A stretch of 64,000 bases of DNA from positions 1 through 64,000 of the forward strand of contig CAVUBM010000015.1 of assembly GCA_963739645.1 (NCBI GenBank), given 5' to 3'. The DNA comes from JASHPR01 sp963739645 (lineage in GTDB: Bacteria; Actinomycetota; Actinomycetes; Streptosporangiales; Streptosporangiaceae). This document shows positions 35,856-45,052 of the stretch, piece after piece. Numbering within the stretch: the first letter of the stretch is position 1; the number at the start of each line of letters is the position of its first letter. The translations under genes were made by a program, and so were the position numbers. The notes under the pieces are model-generated. The model ran no database searches, was not told where the DNA came from, and saw only the letters and a program-made list of their open reading frames with translations.

Positions 35856-36083
35856 ATGAGTGGTGGTGACCTGCTCGTGCTCGCGCCGTGGGTCATCTTC
35901 GGCGCGGGCCTGGCTCTTGTCTACCTGCGCTTGCGCCGGTCACGGACCCCATCCCGGCGTTCTCCCGGGCCCGGCAGGACCCGGCGCCAGGGGAGCGAGC
36001 CGGGGGCGGAGAACGTCCAGGACGGGCTGCCCCAGCCGCCGGGGGAAGCGGCCGGGCGGGAACGCCACGGAGCCTCGTCCTGA
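35856..36083 (+). CDS. Small membrane protein
   Basis: 75 residues: one N-terminal membrane helix (LLVLAPWVIFGAGLALVYL) then a basic, Pro- and Arg-rich cytoplasmic tail. No family is recognised. It is the first of four small genes on the same strand. Confidence 0.5.
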   Translation: MSGGDLLVLAPWVIFGAGLALVYLRLRRSRTPSRRSPGPGRTRRQGSEPGAENVQDGLPQPPGEAAGRERHGASS

Positions 36084-36130
36084 CGCGGCGGGCCGCTGCG
36101 CGCTGCCCGTGCCAACCAAAGGGGCACGAC

Positions 36131-36562
36131 ATGACCGGAACCGACCTGGCCGCCATCGTCCCTCCGATTGTCGCCATGATTAGCCTGGCCGTCTGGCTGG
36201 CCATGGTGTTCTACGCCGATGCGCATCCCGCCGTGCGCCGGCAGGCCCCGGCCAAGCCTGGCCCTGAGCCGGCCGTGCAGGCACCGGCTGACTCGGCGGC
36301 GAGCTGGCGGCCCGTCCCAGCGCGCGGCGGCCTGACCTGGCCCGGCGCTGACCAGCTCCGGGCCAGGTCAGCCGGGCTGCGGGCCGGTCTCCATCCGCCC
36401 GCCACAGGTAACGCACCGGGTTTCCAACCGTGCTGCGTTTCTTGGGGTAAGGGCGGCCGCCAATCCAAAGGAGGACAGCATGCCATCCACACTCATCGCC
36501 ACCTGCTCGCTGTGCGGGCTCCGTTTCGCCAACCGCGCCCTGCTCGATCTGCACCTGCGTGA
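36131..36562 (+). CDS. Small membrane protein, C-terminal end uncertain
   Basis: From ATG at 36131 (AAAGGGG upstream) a single helix (IVPPIVAMISLAVWLAMVFY) is followed by a Pro/Ala-rich tail. The open frame runs to 36562, but it passes over the start of the zinc-finger gene, so the real end is probably earlier and an indel may extend it. Only the N-terminal part is well supported. Confidence 0.45.
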   Translation: MTGTDLAAIVPPIVAMISLAVWLAMVFYADAHPAVRRQAPAKPGPEPAVQAPADSAASWRPVPARGGLTWPGADQLRARSAGLRAGLHPPATGNAPGFQPCCVSWGKGGRQSKGGQHAIHTHRHLLAVRAPFRQPRPARSAPA

Positions 36563-36626
36563 GGACCACCCGCGCCGGAGACCGAAAGACCCCGCCGAGC
36601 CGAGCGCTCCCGACCCGGCACGATGA
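36480..36626 (+). CDS. 48-residue classical C2H2 zinc-finger protein
   Basis: An AAAGGAGG site precedes ATG at 36480. The product has one finger, CSLCGLRFANRALLDLHL followed by REDH, with spacing Cys-x2-Cys-x12-His-x4-His. Phe16 and Leu22 hold the two core positions of classical eukaryote-type fingers, unlike the longer Ros/MucR bacterial type. A short basic Pro-rich tail follows. The stop overlaps the start of the DksA-like gene (ATGA), so the two are coupled. It may bind DNA, RNA or a protein. Confidence 0.6.
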   Translation: MPSTLIATCSLCGLRFANRALLDLHLREDHPRRRPKDPAEPSAPDPAR

Positions 36627-37078
36627 CCGGTCCGCGCGCCTCGCCTGCGGTCGCCGGGCCGGCGACCGCAGAACCAGGCCTGATGCTGCCGGCCTGGCGC
36701 CGCTTGCTGGAATCGCGCTGGCGGCAGCGCCTGGTCGCGGTGACCAGCCTGTCCCTGGCCTACCACGAGGCGGAGGAGCAATCGGGCGGCGGCCTCCGTG
36801 CGGGCGGTCAGGCCGAGGCGGGCAAGCTGCTGCGGCTCATGCAAGGGGCCGTCGCCGCCCGCCGGGCCCTGTTCGACACCGAGGAGGCGCTGGCCCGGCT
36901 GTCGTCCGGCCGCTACGGCCGGTGCGAGCAGTGCGCCGGCGCGATCTCGGCGGCCCGGCTGACCAGGGAACCCGAGGCGCGGTACTGCGCGCGGTGCGCC
37001 GCGACGCTCTCCGCCGGGCCTTCACCGCTGGTACATCCCCGCTCCGTGCCAGCGGGCTATCCAGGACGTATGGCCTGA
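36623..37078 (+). CDS. TraR/DksA-family zinc-finger protein
   Basis: 151 residues. A helical middle (LVAVTSLSLAYHEAEEQSGG and the region through LFDTEEALARLSSGRYGRCE) leads into a DksA/TraR-type four-Cys zinc finger, CEQCAGAIS and RYCARCAAT. Such proteins bind the secondary channel of RNA polymerase or act as small regulators. The coiled-coil tip Asp pair of DksA is not obvious here. Its ATG overlaps the stop of the C2H2 gene by four bases. Confidence 0.75.
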   Translation: MTGPRASPAVAGPATAEPGLMLPAWRRLLESRWRQRLVAVTSLSLAYHEAEEQSGGGLRAGGQAEAGKLLRLMQGAVAARRALFDTEEALARLSSGRYGRCEQCAGAISAARLTREPEARYCARCAATLSAGPSPLVHPRSVPAGYPGRMA

Positions 37079-37196
37079 TCCGCAGGCCGTAAGCACCCAG
37101 CACCGGGACCACCCGGCCGGCCAGGCCAGCGCCCCGGCGGCCTCCCGCCCGCCCGCGGCGGACCACGGGCGCCAGGCCGCCTGACCGGCCGCGACG

Positions 37197-38426
37197 TCAG
37201 CCCGCCGTCAGCAGGCCCGCGGGCAGCTCCTCCCGGCGCAGCCCGGCGAACCAGGCCACGGCCACGGTGCACAGGGTGAGGACCCCGGCCGCGATGAACA
37301 CCGGCCGGGGATCGTCGCCCAGCGCGCCCGCCATGGCCCCGGCCAGCAGGGCTCCGGCGAACGTCACCCCCTGGCCGCCGAACCGCCACGACGCGGTCAC
37401 CCGGCCGAGCAGCTCCCTCGGGACGATGGCCTGCCGCAAGGACCGCATGGTCACGCTCGCCGCGATGATGGCCCACGTGTAGACCAGGTTGCCCGCCAGG
37501 GCCATCGGCATCGACGTGGCCGCGCTGATCAGGATGAGCCCGACCCCGGACATGGCGCAGGAGAGCGTGATGACGGGCAGGGGCCCGATCCACCGGCATA
37601 GCGGGCTCGTGCCCGCCGCGCCCAGCAGGCCGCCGACCCCGCCCGCGGTGACGATCAGGCCGATCTGGGCCGGGGGCAGGTGCAGGGTGTCGCGGGCGAA
37701 GAAGATGATCAGCTTGTCGGCGCCCAGGCACAGGTTCAGCACCAGCAGGAACAGCAGCAGCGTGAACAGCAGCCGGGTCGCGGCCAGGTACCTGATGCCC
37801 TCGGTCAGGTCGCGGCCCAGGGCCCGCCAGGACGCCGGCCGGGCCGGCCGCCGCGCGGCGGCGTAGCGGCGGCGAACCCCGGCCAGGGTGGCCAGCGACA
37901 CCAGGAACGTCAGCGCGTCGATCAGCATGGAGGTGTGCAGCAGGCCGGCGGCCGCCAGCAGGCCGGCCGCGCTCGGCCCGATGATCTGCCCGCCCTGGTT
38001 CGCGGACTCCAGCCACGAGTTCGCCGCGACCAGCCGGGGGCCGGCGAACACATCGCGCACCGCGATGGCGAGCGCGGTGTCAAAGAACACGGTCACCACG
38101 CCGGCCGCGAACGCCAGCGCCAGGATCGGCCACACCGAGACCGCAGGCGAACCGGTCAGCACGAACAAGGCCAGGAAGATCAGTGCCCGGATGACGTCCC
38201 CGCTGATCAGCACCCACCAAGGGTCGAGCCGGTCGGCCAGCACCCCGGCCGGGAACCCGGCAGCGAGATAGCCGATGCTGCCGGGCAGCGACGCGAGCAC
38301 AGCCGCCGTCGGGCTCCGGGTCAGCTCCAGCGCCAGCAGCGGCACGGCCAGCAGGGCGAGCCCGTCGCCCAGCATCGACACGGCCTGCCCGGCCAGGAAG
38401 ACCCGGGACCGCAGCATAGGTTCCAT
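37197..38426 (-). CDS. MFS transporter, drug-efflux type
   Basis: An intact 409-residue major facilitator with 10-12 helices. It begins FLAGQAVSMLGDGLALLAVP and has the loop motif AAGFPAGVLADRLDPWWVL. It resembles enterobactin- or macrolide-exporter-like MFS proteins of actinomycetes (e.g. PRELLGRVTASWRFGGQGVT). It is on the same strand as the MerR and DHA2 genes but 129 bases beyond MerR, so it may be a separate unit. Confidence 0.82.
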   Translation of the reverse strand: MEPMLRSRVFLAGQAVSMLGDGLALLAVPLLALELTRSPTAAVLASLPGSIGYLAAGFPAGVLADRLDPWWVLISGDVIRALIFLALFVLTGSPAVSVWPILALAFAAGVVTVFFDTALAIAVRDVFAGPRLVAANSWLESANQGGQIIGPSAAGLLAAAGLLHTSMLIDALTFLVSLATLAGVRRRYAAARRPARPASWRALGRDLTEGIRYLAATRLLFTLLLFLLVLNLCLGADKLIIFFARDTLHLPPAQIGLIVTAGGVGGLLGAAGTSPLCRWIGPLPVITLSCAMSGVGLILISAATSMPMALAGNLVYTWAIIAASVTMRSLRQAIVPRELLGRVTASWRFGGQGVTFAGALLAGAMAGALGDDPRPVFIAAGVLTLCTVAVAWFAGLRREELPAGLLTAG

Positions 38427-38555
38427 CGTCGCCGAGTATCGGCGCCAGTCAATATGGCCTATTCAGGCTGAGACGTCCGGGCCCGCCACGCCATCAAGCA
38501 GCCCACGCCGATGGCCGTCCGCCGCCCCGGGCAGCCCGGATCCTGACCGGGGCCG

Positions 38556-39056
38556 CTAGTTCTGGGCGTTATCCCGCCCGGCCAGGAAATCCCTGGCCCG
38601 CCTGATGCGCGCGTCCAGGTCGGCCAGGAAGCTCTCCAGCTCGACCCGCTTGGCCTCGACGGTCGTGCGCAGGCCCTCCTGCAGCGCCAGGCCCTCGCGG
38701 ACCAGCCCGCGGCGCTCATCGTCGGTGGTGCGCTCGTCGTGATAGGCCCGGCGGATCTCCGCCATCCGGTCCTCGTGGCGCAGCACGATCGCGATCTCGT
38801 CCAGGTTGAGCCCGAGCAGGGTCTGCAGCTCGCGGATCCGGGCCACCCGGGCCAGGTCGTCCTCGGAGTAACGCCGCATCCCGCCGGGCGTGGTGCTGGC
38901 CGGGACCATGAGGCCTAGCTGCTGGTAATAGCGCAGCGCGCGCTCGGAACAGCCGCTCCGGGCCGCCGCGGCCCCGATGCCGAGCAGTTCGCCGTGCTCG
39001 GCCTGCTGGTCGTCGGTGGCCGCCGCGGCGGCGTTCATTCCGAGCGTCGGATTCAT
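38556..39056 (-). CDS. MerR-family transcriptional regulator
   Basis: 166 residues. The MerR helix-turn-helix is LLGIGAAAARSGCSERALRY, followed by the wing with RRYSEDDLARVARIRELQTL. A long coiled-coil helix follows (EGLRTTVEAKRVELESFLAD). There is no cysteine metal site, so an organic ligand is likely. The start at 39056 lies five bases after the DHA2 stop, which fits an operon in which it controls the exporter and itself. A candidate operator is at 40996-41024. Confidence 0.85.
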   Translation of the reverse strand: MNPTLGMNAAAAATDDQQAEHGELLGIGAAAARSGCSERALRYYQQLGLMVPASTTPGGMRRYSEDDLARVARIRELQTLLGLNLDEIAIVLRHEDRMAEIRRAYHDERTTDDERRGLVREGLALQEGLRTTVEAKRVELESFLADLDARIRRARDFLAGRDNAQN

Positions 39057-39060
39057 CGGT

Positions 39061-40950
39061 TCAGCCACCCCCGCGCGAGGCGTCCAGTTCCTCGCTGCCC
39101 GCCCCGGCCAGCCTGCCGTTGCCGTCCCGGCTGGCACCGCCGAGGCGGTCACCCTCGAGCTCGGCCACCTCGGCCGCCTCGTCGAGGCCGGTCACCGCGC
39201 CGGAGTCGGCCGCGCCCTCGGCCAGCTCCTCGGCCAGCGGCGCCGGGGCGTAGAAGTAGCGCTTGCCGCGGAGCGCGGAGGCCACGATGGCGAAGAGGGT
39301 GGCGACGGCGGCGAAGGTGAAGGCCAGGTGCAGGCCGCCGGCGAACGGCTCCGAGATCAGGTTCGGGAAGAACGACCGGCCGGTGATGTAGGCGAGCTGG
39401 TGGGGGGACAGCTTCTCCAGCGCCCCGGTGGGGCCGAGCAGCTGCCTGATCGGGTTGAAGCCGAGGAAGGCCGAGAACAGGCTGCCGATCGGCGGCTCGC
39501 TGGCGACCAGGTGAGCCGCGGAGGGCTCAACCCCGGCGGCGGTCAGTCCCTTGTACAGATGGGCCGGCAGGCGCGCGGCCAGCCCCAGGGTGACGATGGT
39601 GAAGAACAGGCCCATGGACAGCACGGTGGCCGAGTTCTGGAAGGTGTTGAGCATCCCGGCGCCTGCGCCGCGCTGATCGGGCGGCAGGCTGTTCATGACC
39701 GCGGCCTGGTTGGGGGCGAAGAACAGTCCCATGCCCACCGCGAACAGGAAGACGATCACGGCGAACCAGACGTAGCTGAAGTTGATCGGCAGCAGGTCGA
39801 GCAGCAGGAAGCAGATCATGGAGACGACCAGGCCAGCGGTGGCCAGCACCCGGGCCCCCCAGCGGTCCGACAGCACACCGGCCAACGGCCCGGTGAGCAG
39901 GAACCCGATCGTCAGCGGGATCATGGCGATGCCCGCCCAGAGCGGGGTCTCGGCGAAGCTGTGACCGTGCTGCGGCAGCCAGATCCCCTGCAGCCAGATG
40001 ATCAGCATGAGCTGGAGACCGCCCCGGCCGAGGGCGCCGAGCAGGCCGGCGATGTTGCCGGCGGTGAACGCCCGGATCTTGAACAGGCCCAGCTTGAACA
40101 TCGGCTGCGGCACCTTGGTCTCCACCCAGGTGAACGCCACGAGGATCACGATCCCGCCGATGATGGCGGCCAGCACCCGGGGATTGGTCCAGCCGGTGGG
40201 GTGGCCACCGTACGGCAGCAGTGAGTACACGATCCCGGTCAGCAGGGAGATCAGCCCGACCGCGAACAGGGCGTTGCCCAGCCAGTCGATCTTGGCGGCG
40301 ATGCGGACCCCGTTGTCGCGGAGCTTGAGGTAGGCCCAGACCGTGCCGAACAGCCCGAACGGAACCGACACCAGGAACACCAGGCGCCAGTTCACCGGGG
40401 CCAGCACGCCGCCCAGGATCAGGCCGAGGAACGAGCCGCTCACCGCCGCGATGCCGTTGATCCCCATCGCCTTCCCGCGCTCGTTCTCGGGGAAGGCGTC
40501 GGTCAGGATCGCGGTCGAGTTGGCGAACAGGAACGCGCCGCCGACGCCCTGGAAGATCCGCATGATGATGATCCACAGGGCTCCGGCCGGCCCGGTGAGC
40601 CACGTCACCGACAGCAGGATCGAGAAGAACGTGAAGACGGCGAAGCCCAGGTTGTACATGCGGACCCGGCCGTAGATGTCGCCGACCCGGCCCAGGCTGA
40701 CCACCAGCACGGCGGTGACCAGCATGAAACCGAGGAAGATCCACAGAAAGTACGAGGTGTTGGACGGCACCAGCGGGTTGAGCTTGATCCCCCGGAACAG
40801 GGCCGGAAGCGAGATCAGCAAGATCGACTGGTTGATCGTGACCATCAAGATGCCGAGCGTGGTGTTCGACAGGGCAATCCACTTGTAATGGTCGCTCTTG
40901 CCGTCCGCGGCCAAAGGCGCCGCTGCCTGTGCCGGTCCTGCCGCTGGCAT
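39061..40950 (-). CDS. DHA2-family MFS drug exporter
   Basis: An intact 629-residue, 14-helix major facilitator. Motifs include the start of the first helix (LSNTTLGILMVTINQSILLI), LGRVGDIYGRVRMYNLGF (motif A) and VGGAFLFANSTAILTDAFP. The C-terminal tail after the last helix is acidic. It probably exports drugs or a natural product by proton antiport. It is transcribed ahead of its MerR regulator. Confidence 0.88.
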   Translation of the reverse strand: MPAAGPAQAAAPLAADGKSDHYKWIALSNTTLGILMVTINQSILLISLPALFRGIKLNPLVPSNTSYFLWIFLGFMLVTAVLVVSLGRVGDIYGRVRMYNLGFAVFTFFSILLSVTWLTGPAGALWIIIMRIFQGVGGAFLFANSTAILTDAFPENERGKAMGINGIAAVSGSFLGLILGGVLAPVNWRLVFLVSVPFGLFGTVWAYLKLRDNGVRIAAKIDWLGNALFAVGLISLLTGIVYSLLPYGGHPTGWTNPRVLAAIIGGIVILVAFTWVETKVPQPMFKLGLFKIRAFTAGNIAGLLGALGRGGLQLMLIIWLQGIWLPQHGHSFAETPLWAGIAMIPLTIGFLLTGPLAGVLSDRWGARVLATAGLVVSMICFLLLDLLPINFSYVWFAVIVFLFAVGMGLFFAPNQAAVMNSLPPDQRGAGAGMLNTFQNSATVLSMGLFFTIVTLGLAARLPAHLYKGLTAAGVEPSAAHLVASEPPIGSLFSAFLGFNPIRQLLGPTGALEKLSPHQLAYITGRSFFPNLISEPFAGGLHLAFTFAAVATLFAIVASALRGKRYFYAPAPLAEELAEGAADSGAVTGLDEAAEVAELEGDRLGGASRDGNGRLAGAGSEELDASRGGG

Positions 40951-40995
40951 GAACTCTCCCCACCTGGTTTCGATGATCTGCCCGCTGCCAGGGAG

Positions 40996-41024
40996 ATCCT
41001 ATCCGACCTTGACGTCAACGTCAG
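40996..41024 (-). promoter_or_regulatory. Promoter with MerR-type inverted repeat for the DHA2-MerR operon
   Basis: Read on the minus strand, CTGACG (41024-41019) and TAGGAT (41001-40996) are 17 bases apart and could be -35 and -10. Between and over the -35 lies TGACGT-TG-ACGTCA, a 6-bp inverted repeat. MerR regulators bind such repeats inside the promoter. Confidence 0.5.
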
Positions 41025-41117
41025 ACCTGAGACCGCGCGGCGTGCCACCACGGCCGGGCCAGGGAGGTCCGATATCGTACTGGGAATGATCTCCAGGACC
41101 CGCGGTGAGGTCGGCGG

Positions 41118-42071
41118 ATGAGGTACGGAGGCATCGAGGCGGGCGGCACCAAGTGGGTCTGCGCGGTCGCCGACGGCGTGGGCCTGCCCGCGGAGACCGA
41201 GACGTTCCCCACCACGGGGCCCGAGGAGACCATCTCCCGGGCCACGCGCTTCTTCACCGCGCACGGCCCGATCGACGCCATGGGCGTGGGCGCGTTCGGG
41301 CCGCTGGACATCCGCCCGGCCTCGCCGACGTGGGGGACGATCACCACCACGCCCAAGCCCGGCTGGGGGGACCTGGACCTGGTCTCGGCGCTGCGGGCCG
41401 AGATCGAGGTGCCGCTGGCCCTGGACACGGACGTGAACGCGGCCGCGCTCGGCGAGTGGCGCTGGGGCGCGGCCACCGGGCTGGACACGTTCTTCTACGT
41501 CACCGTCGGCACCGGGATCGGCGGCGGCGCCGTGGTCAACGGCCAGCTCCTGCACGGGCTGCTGCACCCGGAGTTCGGCCATATGCGCATCCCGCACGAC
41601 CGGTCCAGGGACCCGTTCGCCGGAAGCTGCCCGTTTCACGGCGACTGCCTGGAGGGCCTCGCCTCCGGGGAGGCGATCCGGCGCCGGTGGGGCCGTCCCG
41701 GCCAGGAGATAGCCGACCCCGGCCCCTGGGAGCTCGAGGCCGAGTACCTCGCCCTCGCCCTGGTCAACATGGTCTGCGTGGGGTCGCCGCAGCGCATCAT
41801 CATCGGTGGCGGCGTGGCCCATCAGCCCACCCTGCTCCCGATGGCGCGCCAGCGCATGAGCGACCTGCTGGCCGGCTATCTCCGGGTCCCCGAGCTGACC
41901 CAGCCGGACGAGCTCGAGCGGTTTATCGTGCTGCCCGGCCTGGGCGACCGGGCGGGCGTGGTCGGCGCCCTGGAGCTGGCGCGGGACGCGGTGCCGGACA
42001 CCGCGGATCCCGAGGACAGCGCGGGGCCGAATAACACGGGATCGGCCAGTGGAGCGGCCGGCCCGGGCTGA
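41118..42071 (+). CDS. ROK-family sugar kinase (fructokinase-like)
   Basis: 317 residues. It has the ATP motif GGIEAGGTKWVCAVADG, the catalytic region ALDTDVNAAALGEWRWGAAT, VGTGIGGGAVVNGQLLHGLL and the zinc-binding stretch HPEFGHMRIP with CPFHGDCLEGLASG. It phosphorylates fructose or a related hexose using ATP. Divergent from the DHA2 exporter. No helix-turn-helix domain, so an enzyme rather than a regulator. Confidence 0.9.
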   Translation: MRYGGIEAGGTKWVCAVADGVGLPAETETFPTTGPEETISRATRFFTAHGPIDAMGVGAFGPLDIRPASPTWGTITTTPKPGWGDLDLVSALRAEIEVPLALDTDVNAAALGEWRWGAATGLDTFFYVTVGTGIGGGAVVNGQLLHGLLHPEFGHMRIPHDRSRDPFAGSCPFHGDCLEGLASGEAIRRRWGRPGQEIADPGPWELEAEYLALALVNMVCVGSPQRIIIGGGVAHQPTLLPMARQRMSDLLAGYLRVPELTQPDELERFIVLPGLGDRAGVVGALELARDAVPDTADPEDSAGPNNTGSASGAAGPG

Positions 42072-42078
42072 CCGGCGC

Positions 42079-43819
42079 TCACGCGGGGACCCGGCCGGCC
42101 CAGGCGGTCACGAGCTGGTCGAGCACGCCCATCGGGACGGCGCCGCTGCCCAGCACGACCCCGTGGAAGGCCCGGATGTCGAACCGCGGGCCCAGCTGGC
42201 GCTCGGCCTGGTCGCGGAGCCGCCGGATCTCACGGCGGCCGATCATGTAGGCCAGCGCCTGGCCGGGCCAGCCGATGTAACGGTCGATCTCGTTGCGGAC
42301 GTTGGCCTGGGTGGTGGCCGTGTTGCGCCACATGAAGTCCACGGCCTGGGCGCGGGACCAGCCGAAGTGGTGCATGCCGGTGTCCACCACGAGCCGGCAG
42401 GCCCGCAGCGCGTCGAACGACAGCATGCCCAGCCGCTGCAGGTCCGAGGTGTACAGGCCCATCTCGTCGGCCAGCCGCTCGCAGTACAGGCCCCAGCCCT
42501 CGCAGTAGCCGCAGACCTCGGCGTCCAGGAAGCGGCGGAAGTCCGGCATCTCCAGCGTCTGCGCCGAGGCGAGCTGCAGGTGATGACCGGGCGTGCTCTC
42601 GTGAAAGGAGAGCGCCTCGTACTCGTAGACGAAGCGGTCCTGCGGGCTGCTGGTCAGCAGGCAGTGCGCGCCCGGGCGCAGCCCGCCCGCGGCCGGGCGG
42701 CCGGTAGTAGGCCAGGGGAGCGTTGCCGGCCTCGACCGGGTCGATCTCCTCGATGACGCAGTCCGGGATGTCGAACGGCGGGAACCAGTCGTCGCGGGCG
42801 TCCTCGGCGCGCCGCAGCGCGTCGGTGACCGTGCGCACGATCTCGGCCGAGCTGGTGAACCGGAGGGCGCGGTCCTCCCGCAGCCGGTCCAGGATCTCCG
42901 GGACGTCGCTGGTGCCCAGCACCCGCCCGCCCAGCTCGGCCCACTCGGCCTGCAGCGCGTCCAGGCAGTCGAGACCGATCTGGTGGATCTCCTCCGGGGT
43001 GAGGCCGGTCGTGGTGTGCTTCCGCACGGCCGCGCGATAACCGTCCTCGCCGCCCGGCACGAACCGGATCCCGACCCGGTCATCCGGCCGCGCGGCCGGG
43101 AGCAGGTCCTGCTGCAGGCAGGCCAGCAGCCGCCGCATCGCGGGCCGCACCTCGCCGTCCACGATCGCGGCGGCCTCGCGGCGGGCCGCGTCCTTATCGA
43201 CCTGACCGGGCAGGCGCACGGCGACCAGCACGTCGGCGGTGATGTCCTTGGCCAGGTGGCCCTCGATCTGCTCGATGGCCTGGCGGGTTCCGACCTCGGT
43301 CGGAACCCGGCCGTCGCCCTTGGCCTCCAGGTAGCGGCGGGTGGCGGCGTCGAAGTACCCGCCCAGGCGGCGCAGCCGCTGCAGGTAGTCGCCGACCGCG
43401 TCCGCGTCGTCGAGCAGCGCGGTCGGGACGGACTGGAACACCATGGCCTGGGGCGAGACGTAGCCGCCCGCTGACGCGTTGGCCTCCCACAGGCCGTGCT
43501 CGAGATCCGAGCGTGCGGCCCAGGCCAGGTGGGCCAGGACCGCGTGGCTGGTGCGGTCGGCGTCGCCGAGCAGGCCCGCGTCGATGCCGCCGAGGCGCTG
43601 CTCGATCCCGGCGATCCGCTGCGCGGTGCGCGCGGCGCCGTCGCGGCTGGGATCGGGCACCAGGGCGTCGAAGCCGGACACACCGAGCTGCGTGGCGTTG
43701 AACGGGTTGTCGGTGTGCACGACCTCGAAGAACTCGTCACCGAGCCCCGCGAGCCGGTCCGCCGCCTCCCGGGACGCGTGCTCCCGGGTCCCGTCCGGGT
43801 CCGGGCCGGGGCCGGTCAT
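42079..43819 (-). CDS. DUF885-family protein (putative metallo-carboxypeptidase), one frameshift
   Basis: About 580 residues. The N-terminal part is helical (NPFNATQLGVSGFDALVP). After a shift near 42690 it has the DUF885 metal motif SFHESTPGHHLQLASAQTL (His-Glu-x3-Gly-His-His), then AEVCGYCEGWGLYCERLADE. The family is thought to contain zinc-dependent peptidases. It overlaps the HAD gene by four bases. With the nearby peptidases it fits peptide breakdown. Confidence 0.8.
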
Positions 43820-44541
43820 GACGCGGCCGAGTCGGCGGCCACGGCGCCGGCGAACGCCGCCATGGACGGGAACTCCCAGTCCGGGGTGACACCCGCGGGT
43901 GGCGCAGGGGTCGCCCCCCAGCCCGGCCTGTCGTGCCGGCGGTTGATCCACACCGTGGGCAGGCCGGCCTGCTTGGCCGGGACGTGGTCGTGGAACAGGC
44001 TCTGCGCCACGTGCAGCAGCCGTCCCTGGCCGACTCCCAGCCGGCGCGCCTCGGCGGTGAGCGCCTCGAAGTTACCCGGCGACGGCTTGTACGAGCCGAT
44101 GTCCTGGGCGGTGAGGACGCTGGTGAAGGTCACCCCGAGGCGGCGGTTGCTGGCGGCGAAGGAGTCCCGGTCCACGTTCGACAGGATGATCAGCTGGTAC
44201 CGCTGCGCCAGCGCGGCCAGCGCGTCGTGCGAGTCAGGGAAGGCTGGCCAGTCGGGCACCGAGTGCGCCAGCGCCTGCGCGTCCGGCTCGCTGACCTCCG
44301 CGCCGAGCTCGCGGCCGAGCTCCCGCAGGCTGCGGGCCAGGATCGCGGGATAGAGCTCCTGCGGGTGCGCGGCCTCGGCCGCCTCCTCGTGCCGGGAGTA
44401 GGCGGCCAGCAGCGCCTCTGCCTCCAGGTCCAGTCCCCGCGCGCTGGCCCACCGGCGGAGCACCGCCGCGAGGCCGGCCTCCCAGTCGATCAGGGTTCCG
44501 TAGCAGTCGAAGCTCAGCGCGTCGAAGTCGGTCAGCCTCAT
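43816..44541 (-). CDS. HAD-family hydrolase, haloacid dehalogenase type II
   Basis: An intact 241-residue HAD protein. Motif I is ALSFDCYGTLIDWEAGL with the nucleophile Asp, motif II IILSNVDRDSF and motif III DIGSYKPSPGNFEAL. Motif IV is less typical (LLHVAQSLFHDHVPAKQAGL), as in 2-haloacid dehalogenases. It may dehalogenate 2-haloacids or hydrolyse a phosphate. Operon with DUF885 downstream and the VOC gene upstream. Confidence 0.85.
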   Translation of the reverse strand: MRLTDFDALSFDCYGTLIDWEAGLAAVLRRWASARGLDLEAEALLAAYSRHEEAAEAAHPQELYPAILARSLRELGRELGAEVSEPDAQALAHSVPDWPAFPDSHDALAALAQRYQLIILSNVDRDSFAASNRRLGVTFTSVLTAQDIGSYKPSPGNFEALTAEARRLGVGQGRLLHVAQSLFHDHVPAKQAGLPTVWINRRHDRPGWGATPAPPAGVTPDWEFPSMAAFAGAVAADSAAS

Positions 44542-44544
44542 CGG

Positions 44545-44957
44545 TCAGGCCGGCCGTTCGGCGTAGGGCTCGGCCAGGACGACGAGATAGCCATCGAGAT
44601 CACGGATCCAGATCTCCCGGTGACCGGCGCTGGGATTGAGGTGAACATCGGTCACGATCTGCGCCCCTGCCTTCCTGATGCGGCGCACGGCCGCGTCGAA
44701 GTCCGACGCCTCGAACCATAGGGCCACGCCGTTGCCCGCGCTGCCCGGGGCTCCCCGATCGTGCCGTGATGATGCCCGACCTCTTCGTGGTGCAGCTGCA
44801 TGATCAGGCAGCCATCGACCAGCAGCTGCTCATACTCGGGGCCGCCGTGGCCGCTGGACGCGCCGAGCACCTGTTGGTACCACCGGCTCGCGCGCTCCAC
44901 ATCCGAGACGGTGATCAATGGCTGCGGCCGCATGGACGGGATGTTCTTGTCGGTCAT
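44545..44957 (-). CDS. VOC (glyoxalase) family protein, one frameshift
   Basis: About 137 residues. It starts PLITVSDVERASRWYQQVLG, continues through QLHHEEVGHHHGTIG, shifts near 44750, then NGVALWFEASDFDAAVRRIR and HREIWIRDLDGYLVVLAEPY with the C-terminal metal Glu position occupied by Leu/Val. The substrate is unknown. It ends three bases before the HAD gene starts, so it is probably in the same operon. Confidence 0.8.
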
Positions 44958-45052
44958 GACCCGAGGCTAGGCTCCCGCACCCCGGCCCGGCTTGGACAAA
45001 GCGGAGCTGCGCTACCGGCCGCTCAGCCCGAGCAGGCCCGCGCCCGCAGGCC

